This document shows positions 1 through 10,363 of a stretch of DNA of 64,000 nucleotides, piece after piece. The stretch comes from Pseudomonas fluorescens (GTDB lineage Bacteria > Pseudomonadota > Gammaproteobacteria > Pseudomonadales > Pseudomonadaceae). The translations under genes were made by a program, and so were the position numbers. The notes below the pieces were generated by a model, which saw only the letters and a program-made list of their open reading frames with translations, ran no database searches and was not told the DNA's origin. Where the stretch lies: contig NZ_CP038438.1 in assembly GCF_004683905.1 (NCBI RefSeq), positions 3,968,001 through 4,032,000 of the forward strand, given 5' to 3'. Positions within the stretch are counted from its first letter, which is position 1. Each line of letters starts with the position of its first letter.

Positions 1-690
1 GTAGACCGCTTCGCCCGGGGCCAGGTCGCGGATCAGGGTGAAACCGAGCACGTCCAGGGAAACGCTTTCGGAAGCGATCATGTACTCGACGCCTTCGTCG
101 GTGTGACGCTGGCCGAACACGATCGGACGAATGCCGTGCGGGTCACGGAAACCGACGATGCCGTAACCGGTGATCATCGCCACCACCGCGTAACCGCCGA
201 CGCAACGGTTGTGCACGTCGGTCACGGCGGCAAACACGTCTTCTTCGGTCGGTTGCAGCTTGCCGCGCTGGGCCAGCTCGTGGGCGAACACGTTAAGCAG
301 CACTTCCGAGTCGGAACTGGTGTTGACGTGACGCAGGTCGGATTCGTAGATCTCCTTGGCCAACTGTTCAACGTTGGTCAGGTTGCCGTTGTGCGCCAGG
401 GTGATGCCGTAAGGCGAGTTGACGTAAAACGGCTGCGCTTCGGCCGAGGTCGAGCTGCCGGCAGTCGGGTAACGGACGTGACCGATACCCATGTGGCCGA
501 CCAGGCGCTGCATGTGACGCTGCTGAAACACGTCACGCACCAGACCATTGTCCTTGCGCAAGAACAACCGGCCATCATGGCTGGTCACGATACCGGCAGC
601 GTCCTGGCCGCGGTGCTGGAGCACGGTTAGCGCGTCATACAGCGCCTGATTGACGTTCGACTTACCGACGATACCGACGATGCCACACAT
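1..690 (-). CDS. purF: Amidophosphoribosyltransferase, N-terminal part (cut by window edge)
   Basis: Catalyses the first committed step of purine synthesis, making 5-phosphoribosylamine from PRPP and glutamine in the cytoplasm. The protein starts MCGIVGIVG, so removal of Met exposes the Cys nucleophile of the Ntn-type glutaminase domain; QHRGQDAAG follows, as expected of the family. Only the first 230 codons, essentially the glutaminase half, lie in the window; the phosphoribosyltransferase half is beyond position 1. It follows cvpA on the same strand, the usual purF neighbour (cvpA stands for colicin V production, upstream of purF). Identity is very secure; the 3' end is not visible. Confidence 0.97.
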   Translation of the reverse strand, partial: MCGIVGIVGKSNVNQALYDALTVLQHRGQDAAGIVTSHDGRLFLRKDNGLVRDVFQQRHMQRLVGHMGIGHVRYPTAGSSTSAEAQPFYVNSPYGITLAHNGNLTNVEQLAKEIYESDLRHVNTSSDSEVLLNVFAHELAQRGKLQPTEEDVFAAVTDVHNRCVGGYAVVAMITGYGIVGFRDPHGIRPIVFGQRHTDEGVEYMIASESVSLDVLGFTLIRDLAPGEAVY

Positions 691-731
691 GCGACGCAAC
701 CCCTACTTAATGGATCTGAACTGAACAACAC

Positions 732-1292
732 TCACTGAGGCGTTTTGGCCGACGGCAAGAGTTGCTCCTTGAACGGAATATCAGCGGGTACGCTGATTCC
801 GCTGGCAAGCCACTGACTGCTCCACCCGAGAATCAGGTTTTTGGACCAGTCGGCGACCAATAGAAACTTTGGCACGAGCTGTGATTCTTTCCACCACCCG
901 TCCTGCTGTACCGGCCCCAGGCTCAACAGCCCGACTGCCACGACCACCAGCAACACGCCACGCGCCGCGCCGAAGGCCATGCCCAGGAATCGATCGGTGC
1001 CGGACAATCCGGTCACGCGCACCAACTCGCCGATAAGATAATTGATCATTGCGCCCACGATCAGTGTGGCGACAAACATGATGGCACAGCCCGCGATCAC
1101 GCGAGCCGATGGGGTTTCGATGTATCCGGCGAGGTACTCGGACAGTGAGCCACCGAACATCCAGGCAACCGCTCCTGCGATGATCCAGGTCACCAGCGAT
1201 AATGCTTCCTTGACGAAGCCGCGGCTCAAACTGATCAAAGCGGAGATGGCGATGATTGCAACGATCGCCCAGTCAACCAGGGTAAATGGCAC
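732..1292 (-). CDS. cvpA: CvpA family inner-membrane protein
   Basis: A 186-residue membrane protein of the CvpA family, needed in E. coli for colicin V export and implicated in envelope homeostasis. About four hydrophobic segments are visible (near residues 7-25, 32-52, 66-90 and 105-125), followed by a polar C-terminal tail of about 55 residues. The motif SRGFVKEALSL after the first segment and the FLG-FGA-RG stretch near residue 105 are typical of the family. It lies 41 bases upstream of purF and downstream of the SPOR-domain gene on the same strand, so it is probably part of a folC-dedD-cvpA-purF transcript. Molecular function is not defined by sequence. Confidence 0.93.
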   Translation of the reverse strand: MPFTLVDWAIVAIIAISALISLSRGFVKEALSLVTWIIAGAVAWMFGGSLSEYLAGYIETPSARVIAGCAIMFVATLIVGAMINYLIGELVRVTGLSGTDRFLGMAFGAARGVLLVVVAVGLLSLGPVQQDGWWKESQLVPKFLLVADWSKNLILGWSSQWLASGISVPADIPFKEQLLPSAKTPQ

Positions 1293-1390
1293 AGTGCAGC
1301 CTACAGACGGATAAGGCGGCGCATTTTAGCAGAGCGCACCGCTGTCGGTAAGCTGCGATTTTCAGTGCATTTCAATCGAATCGATAGATC

Positions 1391-2044
1391 CTAGCCGCGC
1401 TCGGGCTGGAAGCGCACAACAAACCCCTTGAGGTTCTGCTGGCGACTCAACAGATCACGCAGACGATCGGCCTCGGCACGCTCGATCAGCGGACCCACGA
1501 ACACCCGGTTCTTGCCGTCGGCGGAACGGATATAAGCGTTGTAGCCCTGACTGCGCAGGGTTTTCTGCAGGCTTTCGGCGCTGGCGCGACTCGACAGACT
1601 GGCCAGTTGCACCGACCAGCTGACCGACAGACCGTTGGCATCGACGCGACTTTGCGTGGTGTCAGGTTTCGACGCAGCAGCAATAGGCTGAGCAGGTGCC
1701 GGAATCGGTTTGGCCACCGCAGGCGGCGCAGTCGGCTTGGCGATTGCTATGGGCGCCGTCGGCGCCGGGGCTGCCGCGATTGGTGCAGCAGGCGCAGTGT
1801 CTTCTGCGACTTCTTCATCCGCTGGCACCGGTTCTTGCGGCAAAGCCTGCGGCTCAGGCACGGCCACCGATTCCATTTGCACCTGCGGCATCGAAGGGGC
1901 TTGCGGCGCGGCAGGCGCCTCTACCGTCACTTGACGTTGCTCGTCCTGGCGGGAAAACAGCATCGGCAGGAAAATCACCGCCAGTGCCACCAGCACCAGG
2001 GCGCCAACCATGCGCTGCTTGTACGCTTTATCCAGCAAAGCCAT
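1391..2044 (-). CDS. dedD: SPOR-domain cell-division protein, DedD-like
   Basis: 217 residues. The chosen ATG at 2044 gives [20 protein letters not shown], a short cytoplasmic stretch followed by one membrane anchor (about residues 12-31). Then comes a long Pro/Ala-rich periplasmic linker (about 35-135), and a C-terminal SPOR domain (about 140-215, WSVQLASLSS ... VGPLIERAEADRL) that binds denuded peptidoglycan at the septum. The frame is open further upstream, but that extension lies within folC and lacks family character. The start overlaps the folC stop by 17 bases, suggesting translational coupling. Placement between folC and cvpA matches dedD in Enterobacteria and the corresponding Pseudomonas gene. 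Confidence 0.9.
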   Translation of the reverse strand: MALLDKAYKQRMVGALVLVALAVIFLPMLFSRQDEQRQVTVEAPAAPQAPSMPQVQMESVAVPEPQALPQEPVPADEEVAEDTAPAAPIAAAPAPTAPIAIAKPTAPPAVAKPIPAPAQPIAAASKPDTTQSRVDANGLSVSWSVQLASLSSRASAESLQKTLRSQGYNAYIRSADGKNRVFVGPLIERAEADRLRDLLSRQQNLKGFVVRFQPERG

Positions 2045-3331
2045 TTGCCGCTTCCTCCGTGGAGCGCCGGGCCAACCATTCAAGGGCCTCGGCGACACAA
2101 TAAAATGATCCGAACAACAGAATCTCGTCGTCGCTGGTTGCGATCGCACACTGCCCTTCCAGCGCAGCCGCGACACTGTCATAGGACGTGACGGACGCGC
2201 CAAGGTTCTGCAACCCGGCGTGCAATTCACTGACCGGACGCGAACGCGGCGAATCCAGCGGCGCTACTGCCCAGTGCTGGACACTAGCATTCAATTCGCC
2301 GACAACACCATCCAGATCCTTGTCCGCCAGCAAGCCGAACACCGCCAGACGCTTGCCTACCGGCGGCCGAGTGGCCAGGCGCCGCGCCAGATACTCCGCC
2401 GCGTGCGGGTTATGCCCCACGTCCAGCAGCAGGTTCAGGCGCTTGCCATCGAATTCGAACGAGCGGCGATCCAGCCGGCCGACCACGCGAGTGGCCTGCA
2501 ACGCAGCAACAATTTGCGACGGATTCCACGGCAAACCGAGCATCAGATACGCCTGCAAGGCCAGCGCTGCGTTTTCCATCGGCAGATCGAGCAGCGGCAA
2601 GTCGCGCAGTTCGACCGGCTGGCCTTGCGCATCGGTACCGCGCCACTGCCAGTGCTGGTCTGTGATGCCGAGGTCGAAATCACGCCCACGCAGGAAAAAC
2701 GGACATGCCAGCTCCCGCGCCTTGTCGAGCAACGGCTGCGGAGGATTCAGGTCGCCGCACAAGGCTGGTTTGCCCTGACGGAAAATCCCGGCCTTCTCGA
2801 AGGCCACGGATTCGCGGGTATTGCCCAGGTATTCGGCATGATCGACGCCAATGCTGGTGACCAGCGCGATATCGGCGTCCACCACATTGACCGTGTCCAG
2901 ACGCCCGCCCAGCCCGACTTCCAGCACCACAGCGTCAAGTTTTGCCTGTTGAAACAACCAGAACGCCGCCAGGGTGCCCATTTCGAAGTAAGTCAGGGAA
3001 GTGTCGCCACGCCCGGCCTCGACTGCAGCGAAGGCCTCGCACAGCTGAGTGTCAGTGGCTTCGACGCCATTGAGCTGCACCCGCTCGTTGTAACGCAGCA
3101 GGTGCGGAGAATTGTAGACACCCACGCTCAGGCCCTGCGCCCGTAGCAAGGAAGCCACGAAAGCGCAGGTCGAACCCTTGCCGTTGGTGCCGGTGACCGT
3201 AATCACCCGAGGCGCCGGCTGGCCCAGTCCCATGCGGGACGCTACCTGTTGCGAACGCTCCAGCCCCATGTCGATGGCCGATGGATGCAACTGCTCAAGG
3301 TAGGCGAGCCACTCGCCAAGGGTACGCTCGG

Positions 3332-3335
<4 letters not shown>
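2028..3335 (-). CDS. folC: Bifunctional folylpolyglutamate / dihydrofolate synthase
   Basis: 435 residues, a Mur-ligase-fold enzyme. It adds glutamate to dihydropteroate (giving dihydrofolate) and then to reduced folates, in the cytoplasm with ATP. The P-loop [12 protein letters not shown] is at about residues 45-56, the family Omega-loop and CFP-like segment follow, and the C-terminal half contains the ligase domain with [11 protein letters not shown]. Length is normal for gamma-proteobacterial FolC. The ATG overlaps the accD stop codon (ATGA, 3332-3335), a translational-coupling arrangement, and the 3' end overlaps dedD. Confidence 0.96.
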
Positions 3336-4252
<917 letters not shown>

Positions 4253-4452
4253 GCTTTCTTTCTCCAGTACCGGCGGCCCGAACGCTCTGGTTCGCAGCCC
4301 CGCGTATGCCCTTCAGCTAAATTCATGTGTGTGGCGATGATTGATGGAACGCCGCGGTCAGCGCGGAACATGACCTGCGTGCAACTCCAGAAACCCTCAG
4401 CCTCGCCTGCTTTGTGCAAGTGCATTGATGGACGGCGGCAGTTCGCCAGCCG
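4253..4452. other. accD-trpF intergenic region
   Basis: 200 bases between trpF (upstream on the minus strand) and accD. No ORF with coding character and no convincing hairpin terminator were found. The accD translation start is preceded on the minus strand by GGAGAAAGAAAGC, giving a good GGAG ribosome-binding site. Confidence 0.5.
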
Positions 4453-5097
4453 TCACATCGAAGTAGACGCTCCCTGCGAGCTTCTACGTACGGCATTGAT
4501 GAACGCGCGGATCTTCGCATGATCCTTGATGCCCTTGCTCGCTTCTACCCCGCCGCTGACATCGACCGCGTACGGTTTGACCCGGGCCACAGCGTCGGCG
4601 ACGTTTTCCGGGGTGAGGCCACCGGCCAGGATCAGCGGCTTGCTCAAAGCTTGCGGAATCAAAGACCAGTCGAACGCCTCGCCGGTTCCGCCCGGCACGC
4701 CTTCGACGTAAGTGTCGAGCAGCACGCCACTGGCACTCGGATAGGCATCGACGGCAGCCGCGATGTCATCGCCAGCCTTGACCCGCAATGCCTTGATGTA
4801 CGGACGATGCCAACCTTCGCACTGTTCAGCGGTCTCGTCGCCATGGAACTGCAACAGGTCCAGCGGCACGGCATCGAGGATTTCCCCCAACTCGCAGCGG
4901 CTGGCATTGACGAACAGGCCCACCGTCGTCACGAACGGCGGCAAGGCCTGGATGATCGCCCTTGCCTGCTGCACGCCCACTGCACGCGGGCTCTTGGCGT
5001 AGAACACGAACCCGATCGCATCCGCCCCGGCCTCGACCGCTGCCAACGCATCTTCTATGCGGGTAATCCCGCAGATCTTGCTGCGAACGGCTGACAT
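4453..5097 (-). CDS. trpF: Phosphoribosylanthranilate isomerase
   Basis: 214 residues, single (beta/alpha)8 barrel. Catalyses the Amadori rearrangement of N-(5-phosphoribosyl)anthranilate to CdRP in tryptophan synthesis. KICGITR at about residues 7-13 carries the catalytic Cys, GADAIGFVF the second strand, LLQFHGDE the barrel core, and AVDVSGGVE near residue 180 carries the catalytic Asp and phosphate-binding loop. It is monofunctional, not fused to trpC as in enterics. The final ten or so residues (SQGASTSM) are longer than in many homologues. It lies 64 bases downstream of truA in the minus-strand block, the usual Pseudomonas location. Confidence 0.96.
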   Translation of the reverse strand: MSAVRSKICGITRIEDALAAVEAGADAIGFVFYAKSPRAVGVQQARAIIQALPPFVTTVGLFVNASRCELGEILDAVPLDLLQFHGDETAEQCEGWHRPYIKALRVKAGDDIAAAVDAYPSASGVLLDTYVEGVPGGTGEAFDWSLIPQALSKPLILAGGLTPENVADAVARVKPYAVDVSGGVEASKGIKDHAKIRAFINAVRRSSQGASTSM

Positions 5098-5161
5098 ATC
5101 GAGAAAAACTCCGCGTCAAATTCGGGAAAGTCCCGGATGGTAACAAATGCGTTCGAGGGCG

Positions 5162-6016
5162 TCAGCCGTCAAGTTCCGAGAAACCCGTAAGGAAATGTGG
5201 CCCGATAAAACGCTCGGGCAACGGAAATTCATCGTGATATTCGACCTGCACCAGATACAACCCGTACGGATGCGCTGTCACGCCACCGGAACGGCGCTCG
5301 CGGCTTTCCAGCACTTCCTTCATCCACTCGACCGGGCGCTCGCCAGCACCGATGGTCATCAGCACACCGGCAATGTTGCGCACCATGTGGTGCAAAAAGG
5401 CGTTGGCGCGGATATCGAGCACGATCATCTTGCCGTGACGGGTCACGCGCACATGATGCATCTTCTTGATCGGCGACTTGGCCTGACACTGGCCGGCGCG
5501 GAACGCACTGAAATCATGAGTACCGATCAGGTATTGCGCCGCTTCAGCCATGCGCTCGACGTCGAGCGGGCGGTGGTTCCAGGTGATTTCTTCGTTGAGA
5601 TGCGCCGGACGAATCTGATCGTTGTAGATCACATAGCGATAACGCCGGGCGATGGCTTTGAACCGCGCATGGAAATGCGCCGGCATCACCCGCGCCCAGC
5701 TGACACTGATGTCGTGGGGCAGATTGATATTGGCGCCCATCACCCAGGCTTTCAGCGAACGATCGACTGGCGTGTCGAAATGAACCACTTGTCCGCAAGC
5801 ATGCACCCCGGCATCGGTACGCCCGGCGCACTGCAGCGAAACCGGCGAATTGGCGACTTTCGACAAGGCTTTTTCGAGTTCTTCCTGCACCGTGGCCACG
5901 CCGGTCAACTGACGCTGCCAGCCGCTGTAGCGCGAGCCTTTGTACTCGACGCCCAGTGCCACACGGTAAAAGCCTTCGGGTGCCATTTCGGCGACCGGGT
6001 TATCTATGTTTGCCAA
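5162..6016 (-). CDS. truA: tRNA pseudouridine(38-40) synthase
   Basis: 284 residues. Isomerises uridines 38-40 in the anticodon stem of many tRNAs. The catalytic Asp is visible in CAGRTDAGVHA (Asp68), and the substrate-binding segment FRAGQCQAKSP and the C-terminal FLHHMVRNIAG motif are intact. The first ATG (MANIDNPVAEM) gives a short extension before the conserved core that begins at about residue 17. It is followed by trpF and preceded by fimV, separated from the latter by a REP palindrome and the fimV terminator, so it probably has its own promoter in 6017-6100. Confidence 0.96.
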   Translation of the reverse strand: MANIDNPVAEMAPEGFYRVALGVEYKGSRYSGWQRQLTGVATVQEELEKALSKVANSPVSLQCAGRTDAGVHACGQVVHFDTPVDRSLKAWVMGANINLPHDISVSWARVMPAHFHARFKAIARRYRYVIYNDQIRPAHLNEEITWNHRPLDVERMAEAAQYLIGTHDFSAFRAGQCQAKSPIKKMHHVRVTRHGKMIVLDIRANAFLHHMVRNIAGVLMTIGAGERPVEWMKEVLESRERRSGGVTAHPYGLYLVQVEYHDEFPLPERFIGPHFLTGFSELDG

Positions 6017-6106
6017 GGTGGGACAGCCTGCTGAGGTACAAAGGCGGGCATTATAAGGCTGTGGGTCGGGGATGCCAGTCAGTTCTGTGTTGACCGATCC
6101 GACCTC

Positions 6107-6172
6107 TTCGCGAGCAAGCCCGCTCCCACAGGAGGAATGTATTCCAAATGTGGGAGCGGGCTTGCTCGCGAA
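6107..6172. repeat. REP palindrome (TTGCTCGCGA type)
   Basis: Two 24-base arms (6107-6130 and 6149-6172) are exact reverse complements, forming TTCGCGAGCAAGCCCGCTCC and its partner around an 18-base loop. The same arm sequence recurs at 10212, 13486, 34199 and 38052, so this is a dispersed Pseudomonas REP element in inverted-pair (BIME-like) form. Confidence 0.93.
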
Positions 6173-6205
6173 GGCGGTCGATCAGGCACCACAGAAATCC
6201 AGCCC

Positions 6206-6237
6206 AAAAAAAAACGGCAGCCTCGATGGGCTGCCGT
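6206..6237 (-). terminator. Rho-independent terminator of fimV
   Basis: On the minus strand a 9-bp stem ACGGCAGCC/GGCTGCCGT with a 6-base loop is followed immediately by eight or nine T. It starts about 22 bases after the fimV stop codon. Confidence 0.9.
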
Positions 6238-6259
6238 TCCGTTTACTGCTGACGCTGGC

Positions 6260-8896
6260 TCATGCCAGGTGCGAAAGCATTTCCTTGGCTTCGCCACGCT
6301 GCTTTTCGTCACCCTCGGTCAACACTTCGTTGAGGATGTCGCGTGCGCCGTCGCTGTCGCCCATATCGATGTAAGCCTGGGCCAGATCGAGTTTGGTCGC
6401 GGCTTCGTCGGTGCCGGCGAGGAAGTCGAAATCGTCCTCGCCCAGATCATCGCCCATGGCCGCATCGGCTTCGGTGAAGGTCGGCTCGGCGATGCTCTGC
6501 GACAGGCGATCCAGCTCGGCGTTGACGTCATTCAGTTCCGCTGCGAATGCGTCAGGCTCGGCCGCCGGGTTGCTGTCCATTTCATCAGCCAGCGACAGAT
6601 CGAAATCCGCCGGCAGCTCCAGATCGTCCTGTGGCACTTCGTTGGCGACCACAGGTTCGGCCGGCGACAGATCTTTCACGCCTTCGTCCAGATCCAGCAG
6701 GAAGTCATCATCCGCCAGATCCGCCGCCGGAGCTGGCGCAGGCTCGGCACCCAGATCCAGATCGAGGTCGAAGTCCGACAGGTCGTCGAGGTTCTCTTTG
6801 ATCTCGGTCTGCTGTTGCAGCACCGATTCAAAGCTCAGATCGTCGTCGGCCGGGAACTCGTCCAGCTCCACCGGAGCTTCAGGCTCAACAACAGGTGCAG
6901 GCTCAACCGGAGTGATGTTGTCGAGATCGTCCAGGCTCAGGTCGAACGCGCTGTCCAGGTCGTCCGCCGCAGGCTCAGGCGCAGGCGCCTCTGGCTCGTC
7001 GAGCAGCAGCTCCTTGACGTATTGCGCATCGAGTTCGGCGGCGGCTGCCGCTGCAGCCAGACCCGCGACAGCGACGACCGCCATGGCCGGGAAGCGTTTT
7101 TTCAGCTCTTCGACCTTGGCGAAGTTATCACCGTTGGCCACCAACTGACGCTCCTGACCCACGAACGCATCGCGATCACCCTGCTGACCGTAGACTTCCA
7201 TCAGCTTCAGACGCAGATCACTGCGTTGCGGCTCGAGGCTGACGCCCTCTTCCAGCAACGCTGCGGCCTGATTCAGGCGACCGGCATTGATGTGCGACTG
7301 AGCCTTGTCCAGCACGTCATCGGAACGCTCGGCGGACGGTGCGACCAATGGCGCGGCAATCGGCTCAGCCATCACCACCGGAGCCACTACCGCAGCAGGC
7401 GCTGGCGCAGGTGCCGGGGTGTTGAGCTTGACGCTGGCAGCAGGTGTTTCCAGGCCTTCGAAGCTGCTTTCCGGCAGATCCTGCTCGGCGGAGAACTCTT
7501 GCTCTTCCGCCAGAGCGCGAGCCATGCGCAGGTGTTTCTCGGCTTCCTGCTGGGCTTTGCGGCGACGGGCCAGCAGCAACAGCAGAAGCAGCAACACCAC
7601 CGCACCGCCACCGATCAGACCCAGCAGGATCGGATTGGTCAGCAGTTCATTGAAGGTTTTATCCTCGTCAACAACCGGTTTCGGCGCGACCACCGGCGTT
7701 TCAGCAGGCGTGTCGACCGGTGGCGCAATCGCCGATTCAGGTGTTGGCGCCGCTTCTGCCGGGGTGGCTGGAGGGGTTGCAGCCAGTTCGGCGGTGATCG
7801 CCGGTACGGCAGCAGTGGCGGCTGGCGCAGCGCCCGGGCCTTCGGCCTGCATCTTCGCCAGTTGATTGTTCTTCAGCTCGATCAGGCGTTGCAGCTTGTC
7901 CAGCTGACTTTGCAGATCGGCCATGCGGCTTTTCAGTTCCTCGTTGTCACGACGGGTCGTGTCGAGGCTTTCCTGAGTCACCGCCAGCTTGTTGCTCAAC
8001 GCCTTGGCATCGCCGGCCGGGCCTTTGCCACGCCCTTTGGCGTTTTCGGCAGAGACCAGACTCAGGTTGTCCTTGGCATTCTGGCCGGCGCCGACATTGC
8101 TGCGACCACGCTTGGTGGCATCGAGCTGCTGCTGGCCGGTACCCGGCTTGGCCACATAGCGACGACCCTGACGCCAGGCTTCGTTCTGCGCGGCGACTTC
8201 GGCAATCGCTTTCGATTGCGGCAGCGCGGTGCTTTCCACCGAGTCCGGCAGGCGCAGCACCTGACCGGTTTTCAGCCGGTTGATGTTGCCGTCGATGAAC
8301 GCATCCGGGTTGAGCGCCTGAATCGCCAGCATGGTCTGCTGCACCGAACCGCCGGTGCGCGCCTTCGCGGCAATTTCCCACAGGGTGTCGCGCGGCGTGG
8401 TGGTGTATTGCGACGGGTGCGTGGCGCCAGTGGTCGGTGCGGTGATGGTCTGCGACGGTGCCGGTTGCGCGGCGGCGTCAGCGGTCTGTGGCGAGAATTT
8501 CGACGGATCCAGCAGCACACTGTAATCGCGCAGCAGACGGCCATTCGGCCACATCACCTGCACGAGGAATTTCACCATCGGTTCCGACAGCGGCTTGCTC
8601 GACGTTACGCGCAGCACGCTTTTGCCGCTGGCGTTGAGCACCGGAGTGAACGTCAGGTCGTTGAGGAAGGCCTGGCGATCGACACCGGCCTTGGCGAAAT
8701 CTTCGGGTGAAGCCAGGCTCGGCACCACTTCGGCAGCGGTGAGATCCTTGACGTCGAGCAGCTCGATCTCGGCCACCAGCGGCTGGTTCAGGGTCGACTT
8801 CAGGGTCAGCTCCCCGAGCCCGAGGGCATGCGCCATACCGGAGGACAGCGCCGAGGCGGCCGCTATTGCTAACACCAGTTTGCGAACTTGAACCAT
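6260..8896 (-). CDS. fimV: FimV-family peptidoglycan-binding polar hub protein
   Basis: 878 residues. In P. aeruginosa FimV localises type IV pilus and signalling proteins to the pole and supports twitching. Seen here: signal peptide (about 1-24, ending MAHA), a conserved N-terminal FimV domain (about 25-150), a LysM domain (about 163-220, DTLWEIAAKARTGG ... LKTGQVLRLP), a coiled coil (about 310-350), a Pro/Ala linker, one membrane segment (about 425-445), and a long acidic cytoplasmic region rich in Asp/Glu. The C-terminal TPR-like FimV cap is TKLDLAQAYIDMGD ... KEMLSHLA. All domains are complete and in order. It is followed by a strong terminator and lies between asd-like and truA, the conserved Pseudomonas position. 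Confidence 0.95.
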   Translation of the reverse strand: MVQVRKLVLAIAAASALSSGMAHALGLGELTLKSTLNQPLVAEIELLDVKDLTAAEVVPSLASPEDFAKAGVDRQAFLNDLTFTPVLNASGKSVLRVTSSKPLSEPMVKFLVQVMWPNGRLLRDYSVLLDPSKFSPQTADAAAQPAPSQTITAPTTGATHPSQYTTTPRDTLWEIAAKARTGGSVQQTMLAIQALNPDAFIDGNINRLKTGQVLRLPDSVESTALPQSKAIAEVAAQNEAWRQGRRYVAKPGTGQQQLDATKRGRSNVGAGQNAKDNLSLVSAENAKGRGKGPAGDAKALSNKLAVTQESLDTTRRDNEELKSRMADLQSQLDKLQRLIELKNNQLAKMQAEGPGAAPAATAAVPAITAELAATPPATPAEAAPTPESAIAPPVDTPAETPVVAPKPVVDEDKTFNELLTNPILLGLIGGGAVVLLLLLLLLARRRKAQQEAEKHLRMARALAEEQEFSAEQDLPESSFEGLETPAASVKLNTPAPAPAPAAVVAPVVMAEPIAAPLVAPSAERSDDVLDKAQSHINAGRLNQAAALLEEGVSLEPQRSDLRLKLMEVYGQQGDRDAFVGQERQLVANGDNFAKVEELKKRFPAMAVVAVAGLAAAAAAAELDAQYVKELLLDEPEAPAPEPAADDLDSAFDLSLDDLDNITPVEPAPVVEPEAPVELDEFPADDDLSFESVLQQQTEIKENLDDLSDFDLDLDLGAEPAPAPAADLADDDFLLDLDEGVKDLSPAEPVVANEVPQDDLELPADFDLSLADEMDSNPAAEPDAFAAELNDVNAELDRLSQSIAEPTFTEADAAMGDDLGEDDFDFLAGTDEAATKLDLAQAYIDMGDSDGARDILNEVLTEGDEKQRGEAKEMLSHLA

Positions 8897-9105
8897 AGCC
8901 TCATCCTTTGTTTGAACGTTCCTCGGCCAGCGAGAAGATGTTGATTGCCGCTGCCGTAAGGCATTGCGCGCGACGACGACAGACTGCCGCGCGCGATCAT
9001 TTCTTTGATGCCCCGGAAAGTCCCGGAGGGTGACACGTTATCAAGTGCTCCGGGCAAGCATAGCGCTCACCTAGAATCAGTCGACAAATTGTTGCCAAGT
9101 ATCTT
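8897..9105. other. fimV upstream region
   Basis: 209 bases between the asd-like gene and fimV. It presumably holds the fimV promoter. No gene was found; a short inverted pair of CGCGCG-rich segments around 8968-8995 could form a weak hairpin. Confidence 0.4.
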
Positions 9106-10116
9106 TTACGGCAGGTCTTTTATCAACAATTCAGCGACCTGCACAGCATTCAGGGCCGCGCCTTTGCGTACGTTATCTGACGTCAGCCACAGATTAAGTT
9201 CCGCCGGGTCGTCGACACCGCTGCGCACCCGACCGACATAGACAACGTCCTGCCCCACCGCGTCACCCACCGCAGTCGGATAATCGCCGGCCTCAACCAG
9301 CTCGATGCCGGGCGCATCCTCAAGCGCAGCGTTGACCTTTGCCAGGTCAACCGCACTCGCTGACTGCAAGGTCACGCTATAGCTATCGCCAAAAAACACC
9401 GGGGCTTGAACGCAAGTGGCGGAAATCTTTAATAAAGGCTGCTTCAGCACCTGACGCAACTCGCGCACCAGCCGCTTTTCCAGCAGCGTGTGGCCTTGAG
9501 CGTCGGGCGTGCCGACCTGGGCCAACAGGTTGAAGGCCATCTGCCGATCAAAGAAAGTCGGCTCCAGCGGACGCATGTTCAGCAACTCAGCGGTCTGCCG
9601 CGCCAGCTCGGTCACAGCTTCGCGACCTTGGGCGGACACGGCCAGATTGGCGGTGACGTTGACGTATTGCAGTTCGAGCAAATCGAGCAGCGGCGCCAGC
9701 ACCACGGCCAGCGTCGTCGCCGAAGGGCTTGGGCTGCTGACCTGGAACGGTGCTTTCAGACCGGCAATGACCTCGGCGTTGGCCTCCGGCACCACTTGCG
9801 GCGCCTGCTCGGCCGGCAATGCGCCGGACAGATCGATCAGCGAGCAACCGGCCGCGTGGGCACGCGCCGCGTAACTCAGGGAAACGGCAGCGCCAGCGGC
9901 GAAGAACACCAGTTTGACCTTGCTGAAATCGAACTCGTCGACTTCACGCACGCGCACGTTCTTGTTGCGGAACAGCACCGAGCTGCCGGCGGATTCGCTG
10001 CTGGCCAGGAGGTGCAGGTTGCCGACCGGAAAGTCGCGTTCTTCGAGAATCTGTACGAGGGTTTCGCCGACAGTACCGGTGGCGCCGACGACGGCAATAT
10101 CAAGGGTCTGGGTCAT
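9106..10116 (-). CDS. Aspartate-semialdehyde dehydrogenase paralogue (USG-1 type), probably not an ASD enzyme
   Basis: 336 residues with the ASD fold: an N-terminal NAD(P) domain (DIAVVGATGTVGE at about residues 5-17, FFAAGAA, DLSGA) and a C-terminal dimerisation domain. The place where true ASD has an Asn-Cys-Thr catalytic triplet reads SSPSPSATTLAVVL, so the nucleophilic Cys is absent. This matches the USG-1/asd-like group found beside asd in gamma-proteobacteria. It follows the authentic asd on the same strand, across a terminator and a REP element. A catalytic role in homoserine/lysine synthesis is therefore unlikely; function is unknown. Confidence 0.88.
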   Translation of the reverse strand: MTQTLDIAVVGATGTVGETLVQILEERDFPVGNLHLLASSESAGSSVLFRNKNVRVREVDEFDFSKVKLVFFAAGAAVSLSYAARAHAAGCSLIDLSGALPAEQAPQVVPEANAEVIAGLKAPFQVSSPSPSATTLAVVLAPLLDLLELQYVNVTANLAVSAQGREAVTELARQTAELLNMRPLEPTFFDRQMAFNLLAQVGTPDAQGHTLLEKRLVRELRQVLKQPLLKISATCVQAPVFFGDSYSVTLQSASAVDLAKVNAALEDAPGIELVEAGDYPTAVGDAVGQDVVYVGRVRSGVDDPAELNLWLTSDNVRKGAALNAVQVAELLIKDLP

Positions 10117-10211
10117 GGTTCTACCTCTGGCGAAACGGGGGGAGCGGCACTTTACCGGGTGACTGCCATGCAGGCAATTTCTGCGGGACTTGCAGTGTCT
10201 GTTCTGACCTC

Positions 10212-10277
10212 TTCGCGAGCAAGCCCGCTCCCACAGGGGGAACGCATTTCAAGGGTGGGAGCGGGCTTGCTCGCGAA
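10212..10277. repeat. REP palindrome (TTGCTCGCGA type)
   Basis: Arms 10212-10234 and 10255-10277 are perfect 23-base reverse complements with a 20-base loop; the arm sequence is the same as at 6107. It sits between asd and its paralogue. Confidence 0.92.
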
Positions 10278-10311
10278 GGCGCCAGACCTGACACCGGAAA
10301 ACCTCAGGCAT

Positions 10312-10344
10312 AAAAAAACCCGCACCTATCACAAGGCACGGGTT
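10312..10344 (-). terminator. Rho-independent terminator of asd
   Basis: Minus strand: AACCCGTGCC ... GGTGCGGGTT forms a 10-bp stem with two G-T wobbles and is followed by seven T. It starts about 20 bases past the asd stop. Confidence 0.85.
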
Positions 10345-10363
10345 CTTTCATTGCATCAAGCGA

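Noticed and set aside
1391-2230. Longer DedD start at 2230
   Set aside because: The extra 62 residues lie inside folC and have no transmembrane or family character; MALLDKAYK is the natural N-terminus.
6137-8710. A very long plus-strand open frame (857 codons) antisense to fimV
   Set aside because: Gln/Arg/His-rich translation without domains, created by the GC-biased codon positions of fimV on the other strand; no ribosome-binding site.
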